Program-made: the position numbers and the translations under genes
The notes under the pieces: generated by a model
What the model was told of the DNA's origin: nothing
Seen by the model: only the letters and a program-made list of their open reading frames with translations
The model's database searches: none
Source of the DNA: an uncultured Blautia sp.
Lineage (GTDB): Bacteria; Bacillota; Clostridia; Lachnospirales; Lachnospiraceae
Length of the DNA stretch: 64,000 nucleotides
Reading direction: 5' to 3'
Assembly: GCF_934424005.1 (NCBI RefSeq)
Contig: NZ_CAKRXI010000008.1
Coordinates: forward strand, 15,005-79,004
Shown: positions 43,099-54,485 of the stretch, one piece after another
How positions within the stretch are numbered: position 1 is the stretch's first letter
Layout of the letters: every line of letters begins with the position of its first letter

Positions 43099-43529
43099 TT
43101 ACGATACCCTCCTGCGTTTCCTCTGCCAGAAGATTTTTTTTCTTCTCTGGCATAAATCTTATTCAGTTCAGTAAGCTGACTGTAGTATTCTCTGACACTC
43201 TTTTTCGCCCGATAATACTGAACCGAGTACTGTATATACGTCAGGACTGAATATGCCACAAGTACGATCAGATAGCCGATCACAATGTATACACCGAGCA
43301 TTATCAGATTCATTTTGTGTATATTCTCCAGGAGATACTCTCCAAAATAAACCGCTACAGCTGCAACGATCAGACAATATCCAATTGTAACCAGAAAAAA
43401 ATTCTTGATCAGTGCCAGCCCTATATAATCGCTTCGGTAATATTTGCTGACCGGCAGATATTTTCTGCCCTTGCCCTGCTCATACATGGCAAGTTTTGTC
43501 ATAATCTTAACCTTCTCTTCGTTGATCAT
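43095..43529 (-). CDS. Small membrane protein of unknown function
   Basis: 144 aa with two central transmembrane helices (about 30-52 and 68-92), a basic N-terminal part (KMTKLAMYEQGKGRKYLPVS-like) and a helical C-terminus with EYYSQLTELNKIY. No known motif. It overlaps the next gene by 4 bases and begins with AGGAG before the ATG. It probably acts with the 369-aa membrane protein. Confidence 0.7.
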   Translation of the reverse strand: MINEEKVKIMTKLAMYEQGKGRKYLPVSKYYRSDYIGLALIKNFFLVTIGYCLIVAAVAVYFGEYLLENIHKMNLIMLGVYIVIGYLIVLVAYSVLTYIQYSVQYYRAKKSVREYYSQLTELNKIYAREEKKSSGRGNAGGYRK

Positions 43530-43694
43530 ATCCTGCTCCTCACAATCATTGTTACTGTAAGCAGTAACTTGTTTAAACCATATTTCCTGAAAACATCAGA
43601 AATAATCATACATAGATTGATTGTATCATATATCCCGAATCATGAAAAGTATTTTTTCCACTTCCGTCCAACCTTCGTTCAAAGATGTACCTGT

Positions 43695-44402
43695 TCAGAT
43701 GTTTCCCGTACACAAAGTTACAAAAAATACAGCTTTCGCTCCATTTTCCAGCAGACATTCTGCCATGGCTTCCACTGTACTCCCTGTCGTGTACACATCA
43801 TCGACCACAAGAATTCTCAGGCCTGTTACCGGCACTGCTGCCCGAAACGCATTTTTGAGATTTTTCTTTCGCTCTTTAGCGTCCAGTTTTTTCTGTGAAC
43901 GTGTTTCCCTGGACTTGTAAATAACATCTTCCGCAACCGGAATTCCAAGGATTTTCCCAATGCGTTCTGCCAGATCGGCAGCCTGGTTAAACCCTCTCAT
44001 TCTCTTTTTGCGCCTGTGAAGCGGCACCGGAATGATTACGTCCGGCCTCCAGCTTCGTATATCTCTTCCAACATATCTGCATATCGCTTCTGCATAATAT
44101 TTCCCATATTCACGGCTCCCGTAATATTTATAGCGAAGAAGCGAATTCTTCATCTGCCCATTATACAGAAACACACTTCTTCCGCGAATAAATTTCCGTT
44201 CTCTGTGCCGGCATTCACTGCAGTATTCTTCCGTCTCATTTACTGGTTTTCCACATTTCATACAATAATATTCTGAAACAGGATGAAAAATCGATTCGCA
44301 CTGCGGACAGATGCTTCTTTGTTTATCCTCCAGAATCCCGCCGCACGCAGGACATCTGGGAGGGTACAGTACATCCAGACATTTTTCTTTTATTTTTTTC
44401 AA
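43695..44402 (-). CDS. comF: ComF-family phosphoribosyltransferase-like protein
   Basis: 235 aa. An N-terminal zinc-finger part with four CxxC pairs (CPAC, CPQC, CMKC, CSEC) is followed by a PRTase-type domain with IIPVPLHRRKKRMRGFNQA and the PRPP-binding VVDDVYTTGST. ComF in naturally competent species takes part in DNA uptake. The start is a TTG at 44402 after AAAGG. It follows recD2 after 62 bp, joining two DNA-transaction genes. Confidence 0.9.
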   Translation of the reverse strand: MKKIKEKCLDVLYPPRCPACGGILEDKQRSICPQCESIFHPVSEYYCMKCGKPVNETEEYCSECRHRERKFIRGRSVFLYNGQMKNSLLRYKYYGSREYGKYYAEAICRYVGRDIRSWRPDVIIPVPLHRRKKRMRGFNQAADLAERIGKILGIPVAEDVIYKSRETRSQKKLDAKERKKNLKNAFRAAVPVTGLRILVVDDVYTTGSTVEAMAECLLENGAKAVFFVTLCTGNI

Positions 44403-44464
44403 AGAAAGCCTTTCTCCCCGATGATATGCTCTCTTTTCCTGTTATCGAGTTCTTTTGCAGAGAT

Positions 44465-46693
44465 TTATTCGGTTTCCTGAATGCGCCGATCCAGTGAGCT
44501 GTATCTTCTCTGCTGCTTCTCATTTCGGATCATCTCACGGAAAGTCTCCTCACTTCCTACAACAGTAACGCATTTTCTCGCACGTGTTACTGCTGTATAA
44601 AGAAGATTCCTGTTCATCAGCATTCTCGGACCAGAAAGCAGTGGAATGATCACTGCCGGATATTCTGAACCCTGTGATTTATGTATGGTTACTGCATAAG
44701 CAAGTTCCAGTTCATCCAGCTGTTTGAATGAATATTCCGCCCATCGGCCATCTTCAAACTCAACCTCTGCTGTTTCTGCAAATTCATTGATTGTTTTGAT
44801 GATGCCGGTGTCCCCATTAAAAACTCCAACACCTTTTTCGATCGGTATTCCATATCTTCCGCGGATTTCCCATTCCAGCTGATAATTATTGCGAACCTGC
44901 ATGACCTTATCACCCTCACGGAAAAGTCCCTGTCCTATTTCTTTCTCTTTCTTGGAAGCGTCCGGCGGATTCAGGTATCTCTGCAGGATCTGATTCAGAC
45001 GTTCCACACCGAGAAGTCCTTTTCGCATTGGTGTCAGAACCTGGATTTCAAACGGTTTTGCTTCCACATATTTGGGAAGTTTTTCCTGAATCAGTGCAAT
45101 CACCACACGAATGATGATATCCGCATCGTATCTTTTGAGAAAAAAGAAATCCCGGCTCTTGTTATTGATTTCCACCTGCTCACCTTTATTGATCTTATGT
45201 GCATTCACAACAATGTCACTCTCTGATGCCTGTCGGAAGATTTTCTTCAGTTCAACTACCGGAAACTGTCCACTTCGGATAATATCACGAAGTACATTTC
45301 CCGGTCCCACACTTGGAAGCTGATTTTCATCTCCTACCAGGATCAGTCTCGTTCCTGCCGTAACTGCCATAAGAAGCGAATGGATGAGATGTATATCCAC
45401 CATCGACATCTCATCAATGATAATGACATCCGTCTCCAGAGGATTTTCTGCATTTCGCTCAAAATGAATGGGCTGGCCTTCTCTGTCATCTTCCGGCATT
45501 CCCGAAAGTTCGAGAAGACGATGGATCGTCTGTGCCTCATAGCCGGTAGCCTCTGTCATACGCTTCGCTGCCCTTCCGGTTGGAGCCGCCAGCCTGATCT
45601 CTGCACCTTCGCCCTCAAAATATCGGATGATCGCATTGATTGTCGTTGTTTTTCCGGTACCGGGACCGCCGGTGAGAATAAGCAGACCATGCCCGGCAGC
45701 TTCCTGCACTGCTTTTTTCTGCATTTCATCCAAAACCGTTCCCGTTTCTTTCTCTATCTGGACAATTCTTCGTTCCACTATTTTCTCATCTTCCGGGCAG
45801 AAAATATCAAGTTCCCGAAGCATTCTTGCCGTATTTAACTCCAGATAATAATATTGAGCCGGATAGATCAGTATCTGATCTCCTTGTTCCTTCTGAACGA
45901 TCTTACGGTCCATCGCCAGATCGACCAGATGCTTCTCCATATAAGAAGAATCTACACCGAGCAGTTCTGCTGCACGCTGAAAGAGCTCGTCTTTCGGAAG
46001 ATATACATGTCCCTCCCCGGTTGCCTGCAGAAGAGTATATACCATTCCACTTTTTATTCTGTAATCTGAATCTGTATGAATTCCAATGCGATAGGCGATC
46101 TCATCTGCAATTTTGAATCCCACACCACTGATATCATCTGCAAGTCTATACGGATTTTCCTGCAAAACACTGTAAACAGAGTCTCCATACTTCTGGTAGA
46201 TTTTGGCACCAAGGTTCAGTGAAATCCCATATTTCTGCAAAAACATCATTGCCTTCCGCATATCGGACTTTTCCGCGATTTGCATGGCAATCTCTCTTGC
46301 CTTTTTTTCACTGATTCCCTTAACTTCAGACAGTCTTTCAGGCTCATTTTCTACTATCTGAAACGTATCATCTCCAAAATGACGTACGATCCTTCCCGCC
46401 AGCGCCGCGCCAATTCCTTTAATCGCACCCGAACCGAGGTATCTTTCCATAGCCAGTGCATCTTCCGGCATTTTTTCAGTCAGCCGCACTGCCTGAAACT
46501 GCTTTCCATAAACCGGATGCTGTGTAAAATTCCCCTCCAGTTCTACAGATGCTCCCTGTGTGACCACCGGAAAACTTCCAACGCAGGTCAGCTCGTCTTC
46601 CTCGCTGACCCCTTTTAATACCATAACCGTATATCCATTATCTTCATTTCGAAAAATAATATGATCAATATATCCTGTAATGCTCTCGCTCAT
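44465..46693 (-). CDS. recD2: RecD2-like DNA helicase
   Basis: 742 aa, SF1B helicase that travels 5' to 3' without RecBC. N-terminal OB-like and helix-hairpin-helix regions (IKGIGAALAGRIV, VKGISEKKAREIA) precede the helicase core with LTGGPGTGKTTTI (Walker A), IIDEMSMVDIHL (motif II), LVGDENQLPSVGPG and TIHKSQGSEYPAV (motif V/VI area). Length fits RecD2. It lies 110 bp after the mreB homologue. Confidence 0.95.
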   Translation of the reverse strand: MSESITGYIDHIIFRNEDNGYTVMVLKGVSEEDELTCVGSFPVVTQGASVELEGNFTQHPVYGKQFQAVRLTEKMPEDALAMERYLGSGAIKGIGAALAGRIVRHFGDDTFQIVENEPERLSEVKGISEKKAREIAMQIAEKSDMRKAMMFLQKYGISLNLGAKIYQKYGDSVYSVLQENPYRLADDISGVGFKIADEIAYRIGIHTDSDYRIKSGMVYTLLQATGEGHVYLPKDELFQRAAELLGVDSSYMEKHLVDLAMDRKIVQKEQGDQILIYPAQYYYLELNTARMLRELDIFCPEDEKIVERRIVQIEKETGTVLDEMQKKAVQEAAGHGLLILTGGPGTGKTTTINAIIRYFEGEGAEIRLAAPTGRAAKRMTEATGYEAQTIHRLLELSGMPEDDREGQPIHFERNAENPLETDVIIIDEMSMVDIHLIHSLLMAVTAGTRLILVGDENQLPSVGPGNVLRDIIRSGQFPVVELKKIFRQASESDIVVNAHKINKGEQVEINNKSRDFFFLKRYDADIIIRVVIALIQEKLPKYVEAKPFEIQVLTPMRKGLLGVERLNQILQRYLNPPDASKKEKEIGQGLFREGDKVMQVRNNYQLEWEIRGRYGIPIEKGVGVFNGDTGIIKTINEFAETAEVEFEDGRWAEYSFKQLDELELAYAVTIHKSQGSEYPAVIIPLLSGPRMLMNRNLLYTAVTRARKCVTVVGSEETFREMIRNEKQQRRYSSLDRRIQETE

Positions 46694-46804
46694 TTCTTCC
46701 TCTTTCTTCCGGTCCCAAAATTGCTACTGTTTTTCAGCCTTATAACAGCAAAACCAGGATATCTATGATCTATCATAAATATTCCTGGCTCCTGTCTGCA
46801 GTTA

Positions 46805-47794
46805 TTAAGATTCCATACGGTTCATTATCTCTGCATATTTGCCGGTTCCAACAGCTACCACATGCATCGCATTCTGAACAGTCAGAGTATTTACCCCTGT
46901 CCTCTGCTCGATCAGTGCATCCATTCCCCGAAGCAGTGCTCCTCCGCCCGCCAGGACAATTCCTCTGTCCACAATATCAGCGGCCAGTTCCGGCGGTGTC
47001 TTTTCCAGCACTCCATGGACTGCTTCTACGATCTGTCCTGTCGCATCTTTCAGTGCCACACGGATTTCTTCGGAAGTCAGTTTTACTTTTTTCGGAAGTC
47101 CTGTAAGTACATTTCGTCCTTTTACTTCCATCACCTGTGGATTCGCCTCTTCGATAGCTGTGCCGATTTTTATTTTGATTGCTTCTGCAGTATCCGATCC
47201 GATAAACAAACTGTGCGTCTTTCGTATATAACTCATGATTGCCTGGTCAAACGCATCTCCCGCAACCTTGATCGTTGATGACACAACAACACCGCCAATC
47301 GAAATAACAGCAATATCCGTTGTGCCGCCACCAATATCCACGATCAGATTGCCAAAAGGCTTCGTAATATCCACACCGGCACCGATTGCAGCAGCGATTG
47401 GTTCTTCAACCAGAAACACTTCTCTCGCTCCTGCCTGATAAGTTGCTTCTTCCACTGCCTTACGTTCGATCTCCGTGATACCACTCGGCACACACACGCT
47501 GATCCGTGGTTTGCGGAACGCCCGCCGCCCCATCGCCTTGGCGATAAAATATTTCAACATTTTTTCCATAACGACAAAATCTATGATCATTCCCTGACGA
47601 ATCGGACAGATTACTTCCATATTGGAAGTAACATGCCCAGCCATCTGCCGGGCTTCTTCACCAATTGCTTTGATCTTCTCTGTATCTTTATCATATACTA
47701 CTACAGATGGTTCGCTCAAAACAAGGCCTCTGCCCGTAGAATATACCAGACTGTTTGTCGTTCCCAGATCTATTCCTATATCATTTGCAGGCAT
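46805..47794 (-). CDS. mreB: MreB-family actin-like cytoskeletal protein
   Basis: 329 aa from the ATG at 47794 behind AGGGAG. A 26-codon upstream extension is hydrophobic and lacks a ribosome binding site. Actin fold with DIGIDLGTTNSLVY, the phosphate loops VDIGGGTTDIAVIS and IVLAGGGALLRGMD, and AVGTGKYAE near the end. It guides side-wall peptidoglycan synthesis. mreC and mreD are not next to it, so it may be Mbl- or MreBH-like. Confidence 0.88.
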   Translation of the reverse strand: MPANDIGIDLGTTNSLVYSTGRGLVLSEPSVVVYDKDTEKIKAIGEEARQMAGHVTSNMEVICPIRQGMIIDFVVMEKMLKYFIAKAMGRRAFRKPRISVCVPSGITEIERKAVEEATYQAGAREVFLVEEPIAAAIGAGVDITKPFGNLIVDIGGGTTDIAVISIGGVVVSSTIKVAGDAFDQAIMSYIRKTHSLFIGSDTAEAIKIKIGTAIEEANPQVMEVKGRNVLTGLPKKVKLTSEEIRVALKDATGQIVEAVHGVLEKTPPELAADIVDRGIVLAGGGALLRGMDALIEQRTGVNTLTVQNAMHVVAVGTGKYAEIMNRMES

Positions 47795-47946
47795 AAGATC
47801 TCCCTTCCATATGCTTCCTGTAAAAATCTGATATTCTTTCGTTATACATATAATCACGCTTATTATAAACAACTTTTCAGCAATTGAAAAGTCCCTTATT
47901 CATAACAAAATACCTGCGGATATTAACACGCACAATAACCGGCCGT

Positions 47947-50787
47947 TTACTTTAAATATTTTGCCACATACTGGCCTGTATAGGAATCCGGGCAGACAGC
48001 AATTTCTTCCGGTGTACCTGTTGCAATAACAGTACCTCCACGTTCACCGCCTTCCGGTCCCATATCTATGATATAATCTGCAGTTTTGATCACGTCCAGA
48101 TTATGCTCGATGACTACAACTGTATTGCCGCCCTCTGTCAGGCGCTGCAGGATCTCAACAAGCTTATGAACATCCGCAAAGTGAAGTCCTGTCGTCGGCT
48201 CATCCAGAATATAAATGGTACGACCGGTACTGCGTTTGCTGAGTTCAGTCGCAAGCTTGATTCTCTGCGCTTCTCCACCCGAAAGCTCGGTAGATGGCTG
48301 TCCAAGACGGATATAAGAAAGTCCTACATCATAGAGTGTCTGAATCTTTCTCTTAATGGAAGGAATGTTCTCGAAGAAAGCAAGAGCCTCTTCCACCGTC
48401 ATATTCAAAACATCGTAAATACTCTTGTCTTTGTATTTTACTTCCAGAGTCTCACGATTATACCGTTTACCCTTGCAGACTTCACATGGTACATAAACAT
48501 CTGCAAGGAAATGCATCTCAATCTTGATGATACCATCACCACTGCAGGCTTCGCAGCGTCCGCCTTTGACATTAAAACTGAAACGTCCTTTCTTATAGCC
48601 ACGTGCTTTGGCATCAGCTGTAGATGCAAACAGATCACGGATCTGATCAAACACACCTGTATAGGTTGCAGGATTGGAACGCGGTGTACGTCCAATCGGT
48701 GACTGATCGATACTGATTACCTTATCCAGCTGATCCAGTCCCTGAATTTCTTTATGTTTCCCCGGAATCACTCTAGCTCTGTTGAGGTCTCGCGCAAGCG
48801 TCTTATACAGAACTTCATTGATCAGGGAACTTTTGCCAGAACCGCTGACTCCCGTCACCGCAGTCATAATGCCAAGCGGCACATCTACATTTACCTGTTT
48901 CAGATTGTTTTCTGCTGCTCCACGGATTTTCAGCCAGCCGGTCGGTTGTTTACGTTCTGTCGGTACCGGAATTTTGCAACGTCCGCTCAGGTAAGCACCT
49001 GTAATTGAACGTTCATTCTTCATCAGCGTCTCTGCCGTACCAATTTCCACCAGTTCTCCACCATGTTCTCCGGCTCCCGGACCGATATCCACAACACAGT
49101 CCGCTGCGCGCATGGTATCTTCATCATGTTCAACCACGATCAGACTGTTACCCAGATCACGAAGACGCATCAGTGCACGAAGAAGCTTATCATTATCTCT
49201 CTGATGAAGTCCGATACTCGGTTCATCCAGAATATAAGCGACTCCCACCAGTCCGGAACCAATCTGTGTTGCAAGACGGATTCTCTGTGCTTCTCCGCCG
49301 GAAAGCGTTGCTGTCGCACGGCTTAATGACAGATAATCCAGTCCAACTTCTGACAGGAACCCGACTCTCGCACGAATTTCCTTCAAGATTTGTTTACCGA
49401 TCAGTTCCTGCTGTTCGGTGAGTTTCAGTTCTCCCATAAACTTCTTCAGATTCTCAATAGAAAGAGAAGTCAGCTCATAAATATTGCGATCTCCTACCGT
49501 CACCGCCAGAGATTCTTTTTTTAATCGCTGGCCTTTGCAGGTCTTACACGGTGTGATCCGCATAAACGACTCATACTCCTGTTTCATCGCATCGGATCCT
49601 GTTTCGCGGTATCGCTGTTCCACATTTTTGATCAGCCCCGGGAAAGCAACGTCATAAACGCCTTCTCCACGCTGACCTTTATAATATACTTTGACAGCAT
49701 GTCCATTTGTACCATGGATCAGAACATTCTTAACATCATCCGGATAATCCTGGAACGGAGTATCCAGGCTGAAATGGTATTCTTTCGCCAGTGCATCAAG
49801 GATTGCTCTTGTAAAACTGCCCTTATCTGTGCAGGACTGCCAGCCCATGACCACAATAGCTCCCTGGGAAATACTCAGAGATTTATCCGGAATCATCAGA
49901 TCAATATCAAATTCCATCTTATATCCCAGACCAAAACAATCCGGGCAGGCTCCAAACGGATTATTAAACGAAAAGCTTCTCGGCTCGATCTCATCAATAC
50001 TGATCTGACAATCCGGGCAGGCAAAGCTCTGACTGAATGTCTTCACAGTACCATCCATCGTATCTACCATAAGCAACCCATCCGAAAGATTCAGAACTGT
50101 CTCAATGGAATCAGACAATCGTTTCTCGATTCCCGGTTTTACTACCAGACGGTCTACGATAATTTCTATATTATGTTTAATATTTTTGTCCAGTTTAATT
50201 TCTTCAGACAGCTCATACAGATTTCCATCAATCTGTACACGTACATAACCGCTGCGTTTCGCCTGATCCAGAAGCTTTGCATGTGTTCCCTTTCGACCAC
50301 GGACTACCGGTGCCAGAAGCTGCAGCTTTGTTCTTTCAGGAAGTGCCATAATATGATCAACCATCTGATCGACTGTCTGCTTTTTGATTTCCTTTCCGCA
50401 CTTCGGACAATGCGGAATACCAATACGTGCATAAAGAAGTCGGAAATAGTCATAAATTTCTGTAACTGTTCCAACCGTTGAACGCGGATTGCGGTTGGTA
50501 GATTTCTGATCGATGGAAATTGCCGGTGGCAGTCCTTCGATCGACTCTACATCCGGTTTCTCCATCTGACCCAGAAACTGCCTTGCATAAGATGACAGAG
50601 ATTCCATATAACGTCTCTGCCCCTCTGCATAGATCGTATCAAATGCCAGAGAAGACTTTCCTGATCCGCTGACACCCGTCAGAACCACAAATTCATCTCT
50701 CGGAATATCCACACTCAGATTCTTGAGATTGTTGACATTTGCTCCTCGAATCTTAATAAACTTTTTTCCAGTTGTTCGTTCAGACAT
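47947..50787 (-). CDS. uvrA: Excinuclease ABC subunit A
   Basis: 946 aa from the ATG at 50787 behind GAGGAG. It carries two ABC ATPase halves: [19 protein letters not shown] and [17 protein letters not shown]alker A sites, zinc modules CPKCGKE/CPDC and CEACSGDG, and [16 protein letters not shown] / [16 protein letters not shown] signatures. It recognises bulky DNA damage for UvrB. uvrB and uvrC are not in the window. No LexA box is visible directly upstream. Confidence 0.97.
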   Translation of the reverse strand: MSERTTGKKFIKIRGANVNNLKNLSVDIPRDEFVVLTGVSGSGKSSLAFDTIYAEGQRRYMESLSSYARQFLGQMEKPDVESIEGLPPAISIDQKSTNRNPRSTVGTVTEIYDYFRLLYARIGIPHCPKCGKEIKKQTVDQMVDHIMALPERTKLQLLAPVVRGRKGTHAKLLDQAKRSGYVRVQIDGNLYELSEEIKLDKNIKHNIEIIVDRLVVKPGIEKRLSDSIETVLNLSDGLLMVDTMDGTVKTFSQSFACPDCQISIDEIEPRSFSFNNPFGACPDCFGLGYKMEFDIDLMIPDKSLSISQGAIVVMGWQSCTDKGSFTRAILDALAKEYHFSLDTPFQDYPDDVKNVLIHGTNGHAVKVYYKGQRGEGVYDVAFPGLIKNVEQRYRETGSDAMKQEYESFMRITPCKTCKGQRLKKESLAVTVGDRNIYELTSLSIENLKKFMGELKLTEQQELIGKQILKEIRARVGFLSEVGLDYLSLSRATATLSGGEAQRIRLATQIGSGLVGVAYILDEPSIGLHQRDNDKLLRALMRLRDLGNSLIVVEHDEDTMRAADCVVDIGPGAGEHGGELVEIGTAETLMKNERSITGAYLSGRCKIPVPTERKQPTGWLKIRGAAENNLKQVNVDVPLGIMTAVTGVSGSGKSSLINEVLYKTLARDLNRARVIPGKHKEIQGLDQLDKVISIDQSPIGRTPRSNPATYTGVFDQIRDLFASTADAKARGYKKGRFSFNVKGGRCEACSGDGIIKIEMHFLADVYVPCEVCKGKRYNRETLEVKYKDKSIYDVLNMTVEEALAFFENIPSIKRKIQTLYDVGLSYIRLGQPSTELSGGEAQRIKLATELSKRSTGRTIYILDEPTTGLHFADVHKLVEILQRLTEGGNTVVVIEHNLDVIKTADYIIDMGPEGGERGGTVIATGTPEEIAVCPDSYTGQYVAKYLK

Positions 50788-50819
50788 CTTTTCTCCTCTT
50801 ATCCGCTGCATGTTCGCAC

Positions 50820-51965
50820 TTATTCTTCATCCAACAGAAGATCTGCCAGGATATGATTGCTCACATGAATTCCTTTTCTTGTAAATCTCCAGTTCGTACC
50901 AGTCTTCTCCAGGAATCCGGTCTCTTTATATTTTTGCAGGACAGAACCATAAATATTCTCAAGCTTCTGTCCGAAATTCTGTTCAAAATCGATCTCTGAA
51001 ATCCCTTCCGTCATACGAAGCCCCAGATACATAAATTCTTCTATCTGGTCTTTAAGTGAAAGTTTCAGAACATCTTTACGAATTCGTTCTGTGTTTCCGG
51101 AAAATCCCAGATATTCCTGCATATCTCTCGTATTGGAAAAACGGTTTTCCCCATAAAGAGAAGATGCTCCCAGCCCCAGGCCAAGATATTCTGTACGTTT
51201 CCAGTAACCGATATTATGCCGACATGCATATCCGTCTTTTGCATAATTGGATATTTCGTATTGTTGATATCCATACTCTGCAAGAATCCCCGCTGTGTCC
51301 TCATACATCTGATACTCCGTATCTTCATCCGGAAGATCCAGTTCACACTCCGCAAACGGAGTTCCCTCCTCGATGATCAGACTATAGGCAGAAATATGTT
51401 CCGGTTTCAGCTCCGCGACCTGACGAAGGTGAGCACGCCATGCCTCTCCTGTCTGTCCGGGGATTGCAAACATCAGATCTATATTAATATTTTGAAACCC
51501 TGCTTCTCTTGCCCACTGATAACTCTGAAGAAATTCTTCATATGTATGAATTCTTCCAAGCATCCTCAGCTCTTTCGAATCCGTGGACTGCAGTCCCAGA
51601 CTCAGACGGTTGATTCCTGTTTCTCGGTAAGCAGTAAGCTTCGCAAGATCAACTGTGCCGGGATTTGATTCTATTGTTATTTCTGCATCCGGCGAGAAAC
51701 AGAATTTCTTTTGAATTGTCTCCATAATAGAAGCAATCGCTTCTGCTTTCAGTACGGAAGGAGTCCCCCCTCCGATAAAAACAGAAACGATCTCATACGC
51801 TTCAACACCCTGCACCGCCTGAATCTCAGCACACAGAGCCTTTATATATCTGTCTCTTGTCTCCTGATCCGATGGACCGGAGAGGAAATCGCAGTACTGA
51901 CATTTCTGCACACAGAACGGTATATGAATATATAATTCCAGTGGGGTACGATTCTTATTCTTCAT
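50820..51965 (-). CDS. hemW: HemW-like radical SAM protein (heme chaperone)
   Basis: 381 aa from an ATG at 51965 (nine codons inside the longest frame, which starts at 51992; the choice is moderate). The radical SAM cluster [10 protein letters not shown] has the HemN/HemW cysteine spacing. [29 protein letters not shown] and [10 protein letters not shown] follow, and a C-terminal HemN_C winged part ends the protein. HemW is thought to deliver heme. It follows the small lipoprotein gene and precedes uvrA. Confidence 0.92.
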   Translation of the reverse strand: MKNKNRTPLELYIHIPFCVQKCQYCDFLSGPSDQETRDRYIKALCAEIQAVQGVEAYEIVSVFIGGGTPSVLKAEAIASIMETIQKKFCFSPDAEITIESNPGTVDLAKLTAYRETGINRLSLGLQSTDSKELRMLGRIHTYEEFLQSYQWAREAGFQNINIDLMFAIPGQTGEAWRAHLRQVAELKPEHISAYSLIIEEGTPFAECELDLPDEDTEYQMYEDTAGILAEYGYQQYEISNYAKDGYACRHNIGYWKRTEYLGLGLGASSLYGENRFSNTRDMQEYLGFSGNTERIRKDVLKLSLKDQIEEFMYLGLRMTEGISEIDFEQNFGQKLENIYGSVLQKYKETGFLEKTGTNWRFTRKGIHVSNHILADLLLDEE

Positions 51966-52000
51966 TGTCTCCACCCTCATCATAAGAACCATTATCCTGG

Positions 52001-52363
52001 TTATTCATCAGAAGAACTCGATGTATCTTCCGACTGATCCTGATCCTGGTTCTGCATATTCGAAGCATCTGTAGTATTCGCATCACCCGCACCCGTATCT
52101 GTACTGTTTGTCACCGCTGATGGATTTTCTGCCAGATACAGATTCACCATACTGATATCTCCATTCGAAGTAACCGCAGCCGCATCTACCGTATCCGGTG
52201 CCGGTGTTGGTGATGGTTCCGGTGTGATACTGATCTTCAGTACCTGTTCCGAAGCAGGATCTGTCTTTTTCTGTCCGCAGCCACATCCCGTCATAATCAC
52301 ACAGAGTGTCAATGCACTCCCTGCAACAATATATCTCATAGCTTTTGCAGTTCCTTTTTTCAT
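52001..52363 (-). CDS. Small lipoprotein with Ser/Asp-rich tail
   Basis: 120 aa. Basic N-terminus, hydrophobic stretch and a lipobox-like IMTGC around residue 27, so Cys27 is the likely lipid site. The rest is low-complexity Thr/Asp/Gln/Ser with PSPTPAP. No recognisable domain. It lies between lepA (72 bp upstream) and hemW (35 bp). Role unknown. Confidence 0.7.
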   Translation of the reverse strand: MKKGTAKAMRYIVAGSALTLCVIMTGCGCGQKKTDPASEQVLKISITPEPSPTPAPDTVDAAAVTSNGDISMVNLYLAENPSAVTNSTDTGAGDANTTDASNMQNQDQDQSEDTSSSSDE

Positions 52364-52435
52364 GGCCCTGCCTCCCTTCTGTAAGTCCGCCGTTCACAAC
52401 AATATGCATTCCATATTCACGGTCTCTCCCGTCAA

Positions 52436-54244
52436 TTATTTATCGTCCAGTTTCAGTACACTCATAAATGCCTTCTGTGGAATCTCTACGTTTCCGACCT
52501 GGCGCATACGTTTCTTACCTTCCTTCTGTTTCTCAAGAAGTTTCTTCTTTCGTGAAATATCACCACCATAGCATTTGGCAAGAACATCCTTTCGCATAGC
52601 GCGGACAGTCTCACGGGCAATGATCTTGCTTCCGATTGCAGCCTGGATCGGGATTTCAAAGAGCTGTCTCGGAATTTCTTCTTTCAGCTTCTCACACATC
52701 TTACGTCCACGCTCATAAGCAGTATCTGCATGTACGATGAAAGAAAGTGCATCAACTTCTTCCTTATTAACAAGGATATCAAGTTTAACCAGTTCACTGC
52801 GTTCATAACCGCAGAGCTCATAATCCAGAGATGCATATCCTCTGGAACGGGATTTCAATGCATCAAAGAAATCGTAAATGATCTCATTCAGTGGAAGTTT
52901 ATATTTCAGAAGTGCTCTGGTTTCCTCCATGTATTCCATTCCGTTATACTGACCGCGGCGTTCCTGACAGAGATCCATGATCGCGCCGATAAATTCAGTC
53001 GTTACCATAATCTCAGCATTTACCATCGGCTCTTCCATATATTCAATCTCAGATGGATCCGGGAGGTTTGACGGGTTTGTCAATTCAATCACTTCGCCGT
53101 TCGTCTTATATACCTTATAAACAACACCCGGTGCAGTCGTTACCAGATCAAGATTATATTCTCTTTCCAGACGTTCCTGAATGATTTCCAGATGCAGAAG
53201 TCCAAGGAATCCGCAACGGAAACCAAAGCCAAGTGCAATAGAAGTCTCCGGCTCAAAGAACAGAGATGCATCATTCAGCTGTAATTTCTCAAGAGCATCA
53301 CGAAGATCACCATATCTGGCACCATCAGCCGGATACAGTCCACAGTAAACCATTGGCTGTACTTTTTTATATCCCGGAAGTGCCTCCGCACACGGTCTTT
53401 CATTATCTGTAACCGTATCACCGACTCTTGTATCACCAAGGTTCTTAATGCTCGCAGTAATGTAACCAACCATACCGGCAGTCAGTTCATCACATGGAAT
53501 AAACTGGCCGGCTCCAAAATAACCGACTTCTACTACTTCGGTCGTAAATCCGGTCGCCATCATACGAATCTGAGTACCTTTCTTAACGCGGCCATCCATC
53601 ACTCGACAGAAAACAATAACACCCTTATAGGCATCATAAATAGAGTCAAAAATCAGCGCCTTCAAAGGAGCATTTACATCTCCCTGCGGTGCCGGAATCT
53701 TTGTAACAATCTGTTCCAGGACTTCTTCAATATTCAATCCTGTCTTCGCAGAAATTCTCGGTGCATCGTGAGCCTCAAGGCCGATCACATCCTCGATCTC
53801 ATTTACAACTCGGTCCGGCTCTGCGCTCGGAAGGTCAATTTTATTAATGACCGGAAGGACATCCAGATCATGGTCCAATGCCAGATAAACATTCGCCAGT
53901 GTCTGCGCCTCGATTCCCTGTGCAGCATCCACGACCAGGATCGCACCATCACAGGCAGCAAGACTTCTGGAAACTTCATAGTTAAAATCGACATGTCCTG
54001 GTGTATCGATCAGATTAAAGATATATTCTTCTCCATCGTTGGCCTTGTATACGATTCGAACGGCCTGGGATTTAATTGTAATACCACGCTCACGCTCCAG
54101 ATCCATATTATCCAGTACCTGAGACTGCATCTCACGCTCTGTCAGTGTACCTGTCTTCTCAATAATACGGTCAGCCAGTGTGGACTTACCATGGTCTATA
54201 TGTGCAATAATGCAGAAATTACGGATTTTACTCTGGTCTATCAT
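52436..54244 (-). CDS. lepA: Elongation factor 4
   Basis: 602 aa ribosomal GTPase that back-translocates. G1 [13 protein letters not shown]2/G3 around RGITIKSQ and DTPGHVDF, G4 NKIDLPSA, followed by the EF-G-like domains and the LepA-specific C-terminal domain ([20 protein letters not shown]). Length is usual. Start behind AAGGAGG. It is preceded by an extended -10 (TGCTATAAT) promoter at about 54334-54342. Confidence 0.97.
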   Translation of the reverse strand: MIDQSKIRNFCIIAHIDHGKSTLADRIIEKTGTLTEREMQSQVLDNMDLERERGITIKSQAVRIVYKANDGEEYIFNLIDTPGHVDFNYEVSRSLAACDGAILVVDAAQGIEAQTLANVYLALDHDLDVLPVINKIDLPSAEPDRVVNEIEDVIGLEAHDAPRISAKTGLNIEEVLEQIVTKIPAPQGDVNAPLKALIFDSIYDAYKGVIVFCRVMDGRVKKGTQIRMMATGFTTEVVEVGYFGAGQFIPCDELTAGMVGYITASIKNLGDTRVGDTVTDNERPCAEALPGYKKVQPMVYCGLYPADGARYGDLRDALEKLQLNDASLFFEPETSIALGFGFRCGFLGLLHLEIIQERLEREYNLDLVTTAPGVVYKVYKTNGEVIELTNPSNLPDPSEIEYMEEPMVNAEIMVTTEFIGAIMDLCQERRGQYNGMEYMEETRALLKYKLPLNEIIYDFFDALKSRSRGYASLDYELCGYERSELVKLDILVNKEEVDALSFIVHADTAYERGRKMCEKLKEEIPRQLFEIPIQAAIGSKIIARETVRAMRKDVLAKCYGGDISRKKKLLEKQKEGKKRMRQVGNVEIPQKAFMSVLKLDDK

Positions 54245-54333
54245 TCTGCGAAATTCCTCCTTATGTATTCACATTTATTTATTCAGGAAATCAGTTCCTT
54301 TAATATAAGATATAAAAAAATATACTACGAGGC

Positions 54334-54342
54334 ATTATAGCA
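54334..54342 (-). promoter_or_regulatory. Extended -10 promoter of lepA
   Basis: TGCTATAAT on the minus strand about 90 nt before the lepA ATG. A TGGACT -35-like box is 18 nt upstream. The rest of the 240-bp gap is AT-rich. Confidence 0.5.
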
Positions 54343-54420
54343 TAGCTTTTTGTATTAAGTCCAGTTCTTACACCAGTATATTTTCCTGTTTTGTCTTCTG
54401 CATTTTATATTTTTATTATG

Positions 54421-54434
54421 CGAACATTTGTTCT
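54421..54434. promoter_or_regulatory. LexA-like (SOS) box upstream of lepA
   Basis: CGAACATTTGTTCT matches the Gram-positive LexA consensus CGAAC-N4-GTTCG at all but one position. It lies between spoIIP and lepA, upstream of the lepA -10 box. Confidence 0.45.
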
Positions 54435-54485
54435 GAATTGCAAGCATTAGTTTTCACATATTTTTAAGCATATTTTTAACGAATT

